Shown here: positions 1 through 7,075 of the stretch, in pieces
How the letters are laid out: each line of letters starts with the position of its first letter
How positions within the stretch are numbered: position 1 is the first letter of the stretch
Made by a program: the position numbers and the translations under genes
Notes under the pieces: model-generated
What the model was told of the DNA's origin: nothing
Databases searched by the model: none
The model's input: only the letters and a program-made list of their open reading frames with translations
Assembly: GCA_002304735.1 (NCBI GenBank)
Contig: DBIU01000079.1
Coordinates: 1-16,911, forward strand
Source: Ruminococcaceae bacterium UBA794
Lineage (GTDB): Bacteria > Bacillota > Clostridia > Oscillospirales > Ruminococcaceae
Length of the DNA stretch: 16,911 nucleotides
Direction of reading: 5' to 3'

Positions 1-2334
1 AAGCATAGCCGCAGAGAGGATAAACGACCAGCCCGCGCCCGTGATAATCTGGCTCATCATATACTTGCTGATAATCGGCTCGTTTCTGCGCTTGGGCTTT
101 TCTTTCATATAACGCTTGAGCGCGGGCTCTCCGCCGAAAGCGAGCGCCGCGAGGGTATCCATAACGAGGTTTACCCACAAAATCTGAATAACGGACAGCG
201 GGTTTGCGATGCCGATAAGCGGGCAGACAAACGAGATAAGAACCGCCGCCACGTTGATTGTAAGCTGGAAAACGATGAATTTTCTGATTGAGTTGAAGAT
301 AGTGCGTCCGTAGAGGATAGCCTTGTCGATTGAGTTGAAGTTGTCGTCGAGGATAACTATATCCGAAGCTTCCTTTGCGACTTCAGTTCCGCCGCCCATT
401 GCGAAGCCGACGTCCGCTTTTTTGAGCGCGGGGGAGTCGTTTACGCCGTCGCCCGTCATACCCGCAACGAGGTCAAGCTCCTGCGCGAGACGAACGAGGC
501 GGCTCTTGTCGGAGGGAAGTGCGCGTGCGATAACGCGGATATCCTTGAGTTTTGCCTTAACTTCCTCGTCGGACATCTTAGAAAGCTCGTCGGAGGTGAG
601 CATAAGGTTGGTTTTTTCGTTGTCGATAAGACCCGCTTCCTTTGCTATTGCAACAGCGGTTTCTCTGCGGTCGCCGGTAATCATAACAACCTGTACTCCC
701 GCGCCCTTAACTTCCTTTATTGCGGTAACGGACTCGGGGCGAACCTCGTCGCGTATTCCAAGACAGCCGACAAGCGTCCAGTTATCGCCGTCGGGGAGGG
801 ATTCCTCGCCGAGAGCGTCCTCGCTTGTCGCAACCGCGAGAACGCGAATTGCGCGGTTTGCGAGTTCGTCGATTTTCGCGTTCAGCGCGCTGATATCGAA
901 CGGCTGTTTAACGCCGTTTTTGTCGTAATAGTGCGAGCAGCGCTTGAGGATTTTTTCGGGTGCGCCCTTGATGAGAGAAAGCGAGTGTTCGCCGTCAACC
1001 TGAGTTGCGGAGTACTTGTTTGTGGAGTTGAACGGGATATTTCCGACCGCTATTACGTCCGCATTCGAGGGATTATCGACCGCATATCCGAGGATAGCGC
1101 GCTCTGTTGCGTTTCCGCCGAGAACCTTTCTGTCCTTTCCCTCGCCGCTGATTATGGAGAGCGTGTTCTTGTGGATTGACAGCGCAAGCAAATCCTTAAG
1201 CTTGCCGTCGATGTCGTTCATTGTCTTATATTCGTTAACAGCGCCGTCGATGAAGTTTATAGCTTCAAGCTTGCCCTTTGTGATAGTTCCCGTCTTATCG
1301 GAAAAGAGAATATTGAGCGAGCCTGCGGTTTCGATACCCGCGACTTTTCTTACAAGGACGTTATCCTTGAGCATTTTGCCCATATTCTGCGCCGAAACAA
1401 TGGCAATCATAAGCGGCAGACCCTCGGGAACCGCCATTACGATAACTACGACGGCAATCATAATTGCGTTGATAACCGCTTCCAGAATACCTATCCAGTT
1501 AACCGCGTTTTCAATCATAAAGGAGAAATCCGGGTCGAAGAAGAACGACTTCACGAGCATCGCGATTGCGATTGAAACGCCGCCGATATAGCCGAATTTT
1601 GAAATGCCGTTTGCGAGCTTGCCGAGCTTGACTTTAAGAGGAGTTTCGCGGTCGTCGTCGGTCTGAAGCTCGCTTGCAATCTTGCCGTAAACGGACTTGT
1701 CGCCTACAACGGTAACCTGCATAACCGCGTTTCCCGAACATACGACGGCGCCGCGGAAAACCTTGTGTTCGTTGTCGAAATTCGTGTTTTCATCGGTATC
1801 CGTCCAGCCGTCGGGGATTGCGAATTTCTTTGCCTCGCGGCTTTCGCCGTTGAGAACCGACTGGTCAACCTTGATATCGCCGTCGATAATAATGCCGTCT
1901 GCGGGGATTTTGTCGCCCGACTGGAGCAGGATTGCGTCGCCGACAACGATGTCGTTAATCGCAACCTCCGAGATAACGCCGTTTCTGTACACCTTGCACA
2001 TAATGCGCGAAGCTTCTTCCTGAAGCTTCTGGAACGCGTTTTCGTTCCTGTATTCCGAGAAGGTGGAAACAAGTGTTGCAAGGCAGATTGCGATGAAAAT
2101 GCCGAGCGGCTCGTACCATTCGGGTGCGCCGTCCTTGATAACGCCCGTAATTCCGAGAACCGCGAGAACCACGTTTATAAGGAGCGCAACGATGAGAATT
2201 TTAATCATCGGGTCGCCGAGATTGCCCTTGAGCTTATCCCAAAAGCTCTCGGAAGCCTGTTCCGTCATTGAGTTGTCGCCGAATTTCTTTTTACTTTCGG
2301 CAGCTTCTGCGTCTGTAAGTCCGAATTTTTTCAT
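1..2334 (-). CDS. PMCA-type calcium-translocating P-type ATPase (C-terminus cut by window edge)
   Basis: This is a membrane pump that uses ATP to export calcium from the cytoplasm. The 778 codons visible hold the P-type landmarks: actuator loop NGES at 162-165 (a variant of the usual TGES), M4 motif PEGLP at 303-307, phosphorylated aspartate D346 in SDKTGT, KGAPE in the nucleotide-binding domain, and TGDGVND at 627-633. M6 reads WVNLVMD with N722 and D726 as likely calcium ligands, closer to plasma-membrane (type IIB) pumps than to SERCA. Hydrophobic segments lie near 45-66, 76-92, 248-262 and 284-302. Family members are usually around 850-900 residues, so roughly 100 residues including the last helices lie beyond the left edge. 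The start at 2332-2334 is preceded by GAAAGGG at good spacing. It sits 57 bp downstream of the kinase gene with no terminator between, so co-transcription with the signalling triad is likely. Calcium specificity is inferred from motifs. Confidence 0.93.
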   Translation of the reverse strand, partial: MKKFGLTDAEAAESKKKFGDNSMTEQASESFWDKLKGNLGDPMIKILIVALLINVVLAVLGITGVIKDGAPEWYEPLGIFIAICLATLVSTFSEYRNENAFQKLQEEASRIMCKVYRNGVISEVAINDIVVGDAILLQSGDKIPADGIIIDGDIKVDQSVLNGESREAKKFAIPDGWTDTDENTNFDNEHKVFRGAVVCSGNAVMQVTVVGDKSVYGKIASELQTDDDRETPLKVKLGKLANGISKFGYIGGVSIAIAMLVKSFFFDPDFSFMIENAVNWIGILEAVINAIMIAVVVIVMAVPEGLPLMIAIVSAQNMGKMLKDNVLVRKVAGIETAGSLNILFSDKTGTITKGKLEAINFIDGAVNEYKTMNDIDGKLKDLLALSIHKNTLSIISGEGKDRKVLGGNATERAILGYAVDNPSNADVIAVGNIPFNSTNKYSATQVDGEHSLSLIKGAPEKILKRCSHYYDKNGVKQPFDISALNAKIDELANRAIRVLAVATSEDALGEESLPDGDNWTLVGCLGIRDEVRPESVTAIKEVKGAGVQVVMITGDRRETAVAIAKEAGLIDNEKTNLMLTSDELSKMSDEEVKAKLKDIRVIARALPSDKSRLVRLAQELDLVAGMTGDGVNDSPALKKADVGFAMGGGTEVAKEASDIVILDDNFNSIDKAILYGRTIFNSIRKFIVFQLTINVAAVLISFVCPLIGIANPLSVIQILWVNLVMDTLAALAFGGEPALKRYMKEKPKRRNEPIISKYMMSQIITGAGWSFILSAAML

Positions 2335-2372
2335 TATTATACCCTTTCTTGTATTGTTTTGTATATTCACAT

Positions 2373-2385
2373 CTCCTTCAAGGAG
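2373..2385 (-). repeat. Short palindrome between kinase and calcium ATPase genes
   Basis: CTCCTT and AAGGAG flank a single base, giving a 6-bp-arm palindrome in the 57-bp gap between the kinase stop and the ATPase start. There is no following U-tract on the minus strand, so it is not an intrinsic terminator. It could be a small hairpin tuning read-through, RNA processing or ATPase translation. Function is unknown, and chance is possible at this size. Confidence 0.3.
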
Positions 2386-2391
2386 CGTATT

Positions 2392-3867
2392 TTATGTTAT
2401 TGAAACCTCGCAGAGAAGCCCGTTTTCCTTGTCGGTCATTCTGAACACCGAGCGGTCTTTGAGTTCAACCGCGCTGCCCGCGGGAACAAGCCGCCCCGAC
2501 GGCGACATCATACCCTCGACCGAGCTGTTCACAAGCAGCCACATTCCGTTGTAGAAAGCGGCGTAAGCGCGCATTGCGGGGTCGGCCTTCTCGTCGTTGT
2601 GGACGTTCGAGAAAACCTGCCAGTCGTAAAGCGGCATTCTGTCGTACACGACAACCTGTGATTTATCGCGGAAAACGCCCTTTTTGCCGCGCATTTCGCT
2701 CTTAAATGAAAGCGTGATGATTTTGCCGTCGATTTTTGTTCCGCAGAACGGGCAGACGGGGTTGTTTTCATCGCGCAGAATGAACCATTTCTTTTCACAG
2801 CGCGGGTTTGCGCAGGGAACGAGCCTGTCCCAAGCACGGAGCAGCTCGCGCTCCCATTCCATTGCGGCAGGGCGCTCGGCGGGGTTGTGAAGCCCGTCCG
2901 CGAACGCTTTTAAGAACAGCTTTTCAAGTCCCGCCGACAGCGATTTTATCGTAACGCCGAGGTCGGGCGGTCTGTTCGAGGTATCGTCGGGATTTTCGAT
3001 AAACGTTGCGAGCGGTCCGAGCGCGAGAAAATCGTCCTCCTCGGCGCTTGTCGGGCTGTAAATCTTCGGTCCGATAAGCGGGTGACGGAAGAAAAGATAC
3101 TCGTAAATCAGCACGGGAAGCGCGTGCAGGTCTGTCTGAACGCAGGGCAGCGCTCTGTTCGGGTCGCCGAAGTCAAGGTTCATCGTCGAGAGAACCTCGG
3201 GCGCGATATATCCGCGCGTCCCGACAACCTCGGGCGAGTATTTGTTCGGCACGACAAGCGAGTCGATGTCGATAACGACCGCCGAGCCTGTTTTCGGGTC
3301 GATTAGGACGTTATTGCAGGACAAATCCGAGTGCGCAAGTCCCGCTTGATGCATTCTGCGAACGGAGCGGCAAAGGCTAATCGCCGTGCCGAGCATCGTT
3401 CTGAAATCGCCGCGTTCCGCGGGTGCAAGATATTTCCTGTTTCTTCCCGTAAACCAGTTCGATTTCTTATCCTTGCCGCCAAGATTGAGAACCGTAGAAG
3501 CCGACCTGTCGAAGAAAAAGTTCGCGGGGTAAGTCGGACAGACTATTCCAAACTCGGGCTGACGGATAATCGCCACGGGCCAGCAAAATCTCTGCCTGAA
3601 ATAAGAAGCGGTTTTTTCGGTATTTCCGAGAGCGCCGCCGTCCGCTTCGGAGAGCGTCGGGTTGTAGATGCCGACAATCGTTCTAATGCGGTCTTGCAGC
3701 CGCGGGTTGAGAGAATCCTCGGGGTTATTGAAAAACTGTACCGCAAAGCGCCTGTCGGGAGTGAAAAACGTGTGCTTCATACCGCCGCGCGGCGCGTTTG
3801 CGTCATAGACATATTGAATTTTACCGCCGTTTTCGAGAACGGCGGAAAGCACTTCGCCGTTTAGCAT
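2392..3867 (-). CDS. Serine/threonine protein kinase with zinc ribbon and FHA-like tail (TerY-P / YegI-type triad kinase)
   Basis: Predicted cytoplasmic kinase of a vWA-phosphatase-kinase triad, 491 residues. The kinase domain covers about 20-345: a glycine-rich GG(M) loop near 28-30, catalytic loop HSDLSCNN at 179-186 (D181 the base, N186 metal ligand), DID at 200-202 in place of DFG, GTRGYIAPE at 216-224, D246 in helix F, and R332. The strand-3 position that normally carries the ATP-binding lysine reads FAVQFF (Q44); K31 next to the glycine loop may substitute, or activity may be atypical. A zinc ribbon follows (C352, C357, C372, C375). The tail 385-491 is beta-rich with WLLVNSS and an SGRLVPAG...VELKD pattern resembling an FHA phosphopeptide-binding fold (inference). 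No transmembrane segment is seen. The start overlaps the phosphatase stop by 7 bp (ATGCTAA), indicating translational coupling; a G-rich ribosome site lies just upstream. Substrate unknown; the adjacent calcium ATPase is a candidate. Confidence 0.88.
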   Translation of the reverse strand: MLNGEVLSAVLENGGKIQYVYDANAPRGGMKHTFFTPDRRFAVQFFNNPEDSLNPRLQDRIRTIVGIYNPTLSEADGGALGNTEKTASYFRQRFCWPVAIIRQPEFGIVCPTYPANFFFDRSASTVLNLGGKDKKSNWFTGRNRKYLAPAERGDFRTMLGTAISLCRSVRRMHQAGLAHSDLSCNNVLIDPKTGSAVVIDIDSLVVPNKYSPEVVGTRGYIAPEVLSTMNLDFGDPNRALPCVQTDLHALPVLIYEYLFFRHPLIGPKIYSPTSAEEDDFLALGPLATFIENPDDTSNRPPDLGVTIKSLSAGLEKLFLKAFADGLHNPAERPAAMEWERELLRAWDRLVPCANPRCEKKWFILRDENNPVCPFCGTKIDGKIITLSFKSEMRGKKGVFRDKSQVVVYDRMPLYDWQVFSNVHNDEKADPAMRAYAAFYNGMWLLVNSSVEGMMSPSGRLVPAGSAVELKDRSVFRMTDKENGLLCEVSIT

Positions 3868-5231
3868 AGTTTACCCCCAAAACCGTTCTGATTGCCGTTA
3901 TTCAGCCTAATGACGACAAGCGTTCTGTCGTCGAAACTTCCGCGCTCGTTATAGTTGTCAAGCCACACGCGAAGCCTTTCCTCGGGCGTATCGCCGATGT
4001 TCATACGAAAAGCCTCAAGCGAGTGGCAGCGCAGAGCCGCACGTTTATCCCAGAGCGCGTTTATCGCCTCAGGGGAGCTGTCTGCGAGAAGCTGTTTCGC
4101 GTATTGCAGAGCAACGCTCTGTCTGCTCATTGAAACCGAATGAAAGCGAATGGGCGCGGGGTCCTCGCCGACGGAAAGCTCGCCTTTCATCGGGATAATT
4201 CCGTTAAGACCGAGGTCGAGAACAAGCCTTTCCATCATAGGTACCGCGGGGAAATAGTCGTCCGCCGCGCCGTCCGACATCAGCATTATGATATCCGAAG
4301 TACCGCGGCTTACGCGCGTTTTTTTGCCGATAGCCGCATTTTCGGAGTTTTTTTCGGAAAGGAAGTCCGTTTCGCCCGAAAATTTGCCGCTGTCCGCTTC
4401 GCCCATAAGCTTAACGCAGGCGGGCGCTGGCGCGTTTTGGTCAACCGCGCAGATACAGCCGTCGCCTATTTGAACGCAAGCCATAAAATTCTGCTTTTTT
4501 CCGCCTATTTCAAGCGGAATAACGACAGCCGCGAGGAAAGTCGCCGAAAGGTCGGAAAGCACGGGCTTTCTGCCGAGCGCTTTCTCGTAATTTTCATCTT
4601 CGGCAATCCTCTCAAGCTCTTTTTGCTGAGCGGAAAAAGCCTCCCTTGCCGATTGCTGAACAATCGAAGCGACTCTCCCGCACGCAGCCATAAATTCAGT
4701 CGATTTTAGGTCGGCGCAAAGCCCGTCCCTAATCGCGGGAAGGTCGGTAAAAAGCGCCGTCAGCTTCTCTTTTATGAAAGAAACCGCCGCCTCGCTTGCC
4801 GCGCGCGCGCCTATTCTCGAGAACTTTTTCGAGCCTGCGCCGTCGCAGACCACAGCGATAAAGCAGTCGTCCGTAGCCGCCGTTTCAAAGTAATCGTCGC
4901 AGTTTGTGCCTTCGTGCTTGTGTTTTTTGCCGCGAACTCTTGCTCCGATAACCTCGCCGAACGGCTTTTCAATGCGCTTTTGGTGAAATTCCGAGTGCGT
5001 TTCCGTGCCGTCGTCAACAATTTCCTTATATTGCCAGATGCTCGCGGTATGCTCGATAACCTCCATATCCGAAAGCTTTTTCTGCTCATCAGCGGAGTTG
5101 TTTTCACCGAAAAAAGAGGTTTTCCGCGCAATTTTCTCGGAAACGGCTTCGCTTTTGATATCGTCAGCGGTTATTGAGCGCCGCTCCTCAGCTTTTGCGT
5201 CGGGAGCGCCGTTGATATCGGATTTATCCAT
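3861..5231 (-). CDS. PP2C-family protein phosphatase with long N-terminal extension (PphC-like)
   Basis: Metal-dependent Ser/Thr phosphatase, 456 residues, expected to reverse the action of the neighbouring kinase. PP2C metal-binding motifs are present: DDYF at 112-115, DGAGS at 130-134, IGDG at 255-258, MSDGAADD at 318-325 and the C-terminal DDRT at 434-437. The catalytic domain starts only near residue 92 (GEVIGARVRGKKHKHEG). The first ~90 residues are charged, rich in Glu, Lys, Ser and Asp, and probably disordered; they could be a docking or phospho-acceptor tail. The insert 330-425 is also longer than in minimal PP2Cs. The start at 5229-5231 has AAGGTGA close upstream, overlapping the stop of the vWA gene 9 bp away; the 3' end overlaps the kinase start. 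E. coli yegL-yegK(pphC)-yegI is the best-known analogous vWA-PP2C-kinase set (from memory). No signal peptide or membrane helix. Confidence 0.92.
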   Translation of the reverse strand: MDKSDINGAPDAKAEERRSITADDIKSEAVSEKIARKTSFFGENNSADEQKKLSDMEVIEHTASIWQYKEIVDDGTETHSEFHQKRIEKPFGEVIGARVRGKKHKHEGTNCDDYFETAATDDCFIAVVCDGAGSKKFSRIGARAASEAAVSFIKEKLTALFTDLPAIRDGLCADLKSTEFMAACGRVASIVQQSAREAFSAQQKELERIAEDENYEKALGRKPVLSDLSATFLAAVVIPLEIGGKKQNFMACVQIGDGCICAVDQNAPAPACVKLMGEADSGKFSGETDFLSEKNSENAAIGKKTRVSRGTSDIIMLMSDGAADDYFPAVPMMERLVLDLGLNGIIPMKGELSVGEDPAPIRFHSVSMSRQSVALQYAKQLLADSSPEAINALWDKRAALRCHSLEAFRMNIGDTPEERLRVWLDNYNERGSFDDRTLVVIRLNNGNQNGFGGKLC

Positions 5232-5240
5232 ATATTCACC

Positions 5241-5882
5241 TTAAGGAACGATAACGAACCCCTGAGGAGGCGGGGGAAGCTCAACGGGAGCGCCGGGCTT
5301 TGCGTCGATGCTCTTTGAAGAAGCCTTGATGGAGCTTGAAACCCAAGCGAAGAACTGCGCCATATCGCCTGCCGTGAGGTTGTTCATCATAAGAACGTTG
5401 TTTGTGATTTTCTTGAGGGTATTCGCGTTTGCGTTTGCGCCCGCGCCGCATGCGATGATATTGCCGACCGAAACCTGCTTGATAGCGTCGATTCCCTCGT
5501 CGAGGTTATCCGTGGGAGCGCCGTCCGTCATAAGGAACACAAGCGGCTTCCAGTCGCCCTTTTGCGTTGCGGTCGAGGTTCTAACCTCTGTTTTAACGCA
5601 GTCCGCGAGAATTTTAAGCGCGCCGCCGAGCGCGGTTGCGCCTCCTGCCGAAATCTGCGGCTCTTTGAACAGCATAAGCTCGGTAAGCGGGCTAATCTGT
5701 CTTGCGGAGCTGTCGAACGTGATAATCGACAAGAACGCGGTTTCAAGCGCCTGCGGGTCGCCTTTAAGCTCCGATACAAGCGTTTTGATGCCTTGCTTTA
5801 CAGCTTCGATGGGTTCGCCCGCCATAGAGCCGCTGCAATCGAGCAGCAGATAAACGGGCAGTCGTCTGATGTAATCCGACAT
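5241..5882 (-). CDS. TerY/YegL-like von Willebrand factor A domain protein
   Basis: Small single-domain cytoplasmic vWA protein, 213 residues. The whole metal-ion-dependent adhesion site is visible: DCSGS at 15-19 (D15, S17, S19), T83 in GGATALGG and D120 in MTDGAPTD. The opening RRLPVYLLLDCSGSMAGEPI is characteristic of the TerY group found in tellurite/stress (Ter) loci and in the vWA-PP2C-kinase triad. The C-terminus ends in a proline-rich tail (PPPPQ near 203-207) that could bind partners. It is the first gene of the minus-strand operon, with a strong GGAGGAAG ribosome site and a consensus promoter about 100 bp upstream. Likely role: a metal-dependent scaffold or sensor presenting targets to the kinase and phosphatase; the ligand is not deducible from sequence. 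No terB, terC, terD or terE gene is in this window. Confidence 0.92.
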   Translation of the reverse strand: MSDYIRRLPVYLLLDCSGSMAGEPIEAVKQGIKTLVSELKGDPQALETAFLSIITFDSSARQISPLTELMLFKEPQISAGGATALGGALKILADCVKTEVRTSTATQKGDWKPLVFLMTDGAPTDNLDEGIDAIKQVSVGNIIACGAGANANANTLKKITNNVLMMNNLTAGDMAQFFAWVSSSIKASSKSIDAKPGAPVELPPPPQGFVIVP

Positions 5883-5899
5883 AGTTTTCTTCCTCCGTT

Positions 5900-5926
5900 A
5901 CAGGTTGCCGCAAAACCTGTTTTTTT
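5900..5926 (+). terminator. Terminator-like hairpin in the vWA leader, oriented to stop rightward (antisense) transcription
   Basis: ACAGGTT at 5900-5906 pairs with AACCTGT at 5914-5920 around a 7-base loop, followed on the plus strand by a run of seven T (5920-5926) and TTTATTT-like sequence. That is an intrinsic-terminator shape for transcription moving right, although no plus-strand gene lies upstream. On the minus strand the same hairpin falls in the vWA 5' leader, ending a few bases before the GGAGGAAG ribosome site, and could influence translation. It may block antisense reads from the operon running into gtrA. Confidence 0.5.
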
Positions 5927-5976
5927 ATTTCAGCATAACAAATCCATTGATAAATTTATTGCGCTATACATCTCTA

Positions 5977-6005
5977 ATTATACCTCAAAAATTACTTTAT
6001 GTCAA
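5977..6005 (-). promoter_or_regulatory. Sigma-A promoter of the vWA-PP2C-kinase-ATPase operon
   Basis: On the minus strand TTGACA (6000-6005) and TATAAT (5977-5982) are separated by exactly 17 bp, a perfect match to the vegetative sigma-A consensus. Predicted transcript start is near 5970, giving a leader of about 88 nt before the vWA start. This suggests strong housekeeping expression unless a repressor acts on the shared divergent region. Confidence 0.85.
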
Positions 6006-6034
6006 TAGTTTTGACTGAAAAAGCGAATTTGTTC

Positions 6035-6063
6035 TTGCATTTTTTGTTAAACTGTGCTAATAT
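6035..6063 (+). promoter_or_regulatory. Divergent sigma-A promoter for the GtrA-family gene
   Basis: TTGCAT (6035-6040), a 17-bp spacer ending in TGC (extended -10), and TAATAT (6058-6063) form a good plus-strand promoter. Predicted start near 6070. Only 29 bp separate its -35 box from the -35 of the leftward operon promoter. A transcript starting here excludes the upstream in-frame GTG at 6054 as the gtrA start. Confidence 0.65.
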
Positions 6064-6128
6064 ATAAAAAGAGAAATAAATTCGGAGATGATGAGTTGAA
6101 AATAAAGGGAAAAGAAGTCGGGGAAATA

Positions 6129-6677
6129 ATGAAATCGCTGAAAACGCGCGACGGGCGGCGCGATTTTTTCCGTGAAAACAGGGAGATTATACTATATATA
6201 ATATTTGGCGCGGGAACGACGCTTATTTCAATGGCGAGCTACGCGCTGTTCAGAGTGCTTTTTCCGACGGCGGAGAGCGTGCCTGCTTGGCTTAGCTGGA
6301 TTTACGAGCTGACGAGAAATCTCGGCGCCGACGGAAACACGATTTTGCCGAACGTGCTTTCTTGGATATGCGCGAATATTTTCGCGTTTATTACGAACAG
6401 GATAATCGTGTTCAGAAGCGGGAAAAAGGGCTTTTTTGTGGTGCTGGAGGCGCTTAAATTCTTTGCTTCAAGGCTGTTCACGCTTGCCTGCGATATTCTG
6501 ATAATGTACCTGCTCGTTGACCTCACGGGTATTCGCAATTTCTTCTATGAAGCCGCCGCAAAGATATTCTCAACGGTTGTGGTGCTTGTGCTGAATTATA
6601 TTCTCAGCAAGCTGTTTGTATTCAGGAAGAAAAAGGAAATTAATTCTGCCAAAAGCAATGAAGATACGCCGAAATAA
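6129..6677 (+). CDS. GtrA-family integral membrane protein
   Basis: Small four-helix membrane protein of the GtrA family, whose members are thought to move polyprenyl-phosphate-linked sugars across the membrane or otherwise assist cell-surface glycan synthesis. From the ATG at 6129 it has 182 residues with hydrophobic segments near 20-45, 75-95, 108-132 and 143-166. The family's repeated signature Asn-x(3-5)-[KR]-x(2-3)-VF appears twice, as TNRIIVFRSG (89-98) and NYILSKLFVFRK (156-167). GGGG 5 bases before this ATG gives a plausible ribosome site; an in-frame TTG at 6096 with GGAG 8 bases upstream is an alternative adding 11 residues. The tail is basic then polar. No glycosyltransferase partner is in the window, so the sugar substrate cannot be proposed. 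No terminator follows directly. Confidence 0.88.
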   Translation: MKSLKTRDGRRDFFRENREIILYIIFGAGTTLISMASYALFRVLFPTAESVPAWLSWIYELTRNLGADGNTILPNVLSWICANIFAFITNRIIVFRSGKKGFFVVLEALKFFASRLFTLACDILIMYLLVDLTGIRNFFYEAAAKIFSTVVVLVLNYILSKLFVFRKKKEINSAKSNEDTPK

Positions 6678-6688
6678 CGTGAAAACGG

Positions 6689-6740
6689 CTGCAAAATACT
6701 GCAAAAACAGGCTTTTCCGACTGCAAATTACTGCAAAAAC
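6689..6740. repeat. Paired 20-bp direct repeats with TGCAAA boxes
   Basis: Two near-identical 20-bp units, CTGCAAAATACTGCAAAAAC (6689-6708) and CTGCAAATTACTGCAAAAAC (6721-6740), differ at one base and start 32 bp apart, about three helical turns. Each has two TGCAAA boxes about 10 bp apart, and a fifth TGCAAAAC lies at 6769-6776. They occupy most of the 120-bp gap between gtrA and the small zinc protein. An operator for a protein binding one face of the helix is a reasonable guess; no hairpin is formed. Confidence 0.55.
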
Positions 6741-6797
6741 CGTGAAATCCGCGTTTTTTTTGAAAATATGCAAAACTTGTAAAGGAGGATTATTAAT

Positions 6798-7028
6798 ATG
6801 ATTTGTCCGTTTTGCGGAAACGAGATGCAGAAGGGAGTTATAAAAGGCGATGGGAGAATAACAATTCGCTGGGTTCCCGAAGGCGAGAAGCTTCATTTTA
6901 TCGACAGGGTTACGAAAAAATGTATGATTAAAGCCGCAAAATATTCGTTTTCGAGAATATTAACCATTGACGCGGATTATTGCACGAAATGCAAGAAGAT
7001 GATTTTTGACACTGAAGTTGAGAATTAA
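6798..7028 (+). CDS. Small two-CxxC zinc-ribbon-like protein (PF20097/DUF6487-like)
   Basis: Cytoplasmic protein of 76 residues with a CPFC knuckle at 3-6 and a CTKC knuckle at 62-65, enough for one tetrahedral zinc site joining both ends. In between, GNEMQKGVIKGDGRITIRW followed by a basic middle resembles the family of small uncharacterised clostridial zinc proteins starting CPYCGNEM (DUF6487, from memory). The start has an excellent AAAGGAGG ribosome site 9 bases upstream, and the gene is followed at once by a strong terminator, so it ends a transcript. It lies 120 bp after gtrA, behind the TGCAAA repeats. Function unknown; the fold could bind nucleic acid or protein. Confidence 0.85.
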   Translation: MICPFCGNEMQKGVIKGDGRITIRWVPEGEKLHFIDRVTKKCMIKAAKYSFSRILTIDADYCTKCKKMIFDTEVEN

Positions 7029-7031
7029 ATT

Positions 7032-7072
7032 AAATCCCGATTAGACCGAGGTCTTTTCGGGATTTGTTTTTT
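7032..7072 (+). terminator. Strong two-part intrinsic terminator after the small zinc protein
   Basis: AAATCCCGA (7032-7040) pairs perfectly with TCGGGATTT (7057-7065). The loop contains a second perfect stem, AGACC/GGTCT (7043-7047 with 7050-7054). A G and six T follow (7067-7072). This extended hairpin plus U-tract is a textbook Rho-independent terminator that separates the gtrA/zinc-protein unit from the clp gene. Confidence 0.92.
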
Positions 7073-7075
7073 CGC

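Noticed and set aside
2335..2375. TATAAT just before the calcium ATPase start as a separate promoter
   Set aside because: It abuts the start codon, so a transcript would begin at or after the ATG, and there is no -35 box at 16-18 bp. The GAAAGGG ribosome site implies a leader from upstream.
323..2554. Several plus-strand reading frames of 80-200 codons opposite the calcium ATPase
   Set aside because: They are Ser/Arg/Ala-rich shadows lacking ribosome sites or family motifs; the minus strand carries an unbroken P-type ATPase with all motifs in order.
6741..6762. T-tract at 6754-6760 as a terminator after gtrA
   Set aside because: No complementary stem precedes the T-run; it is a low-complexity stretch.
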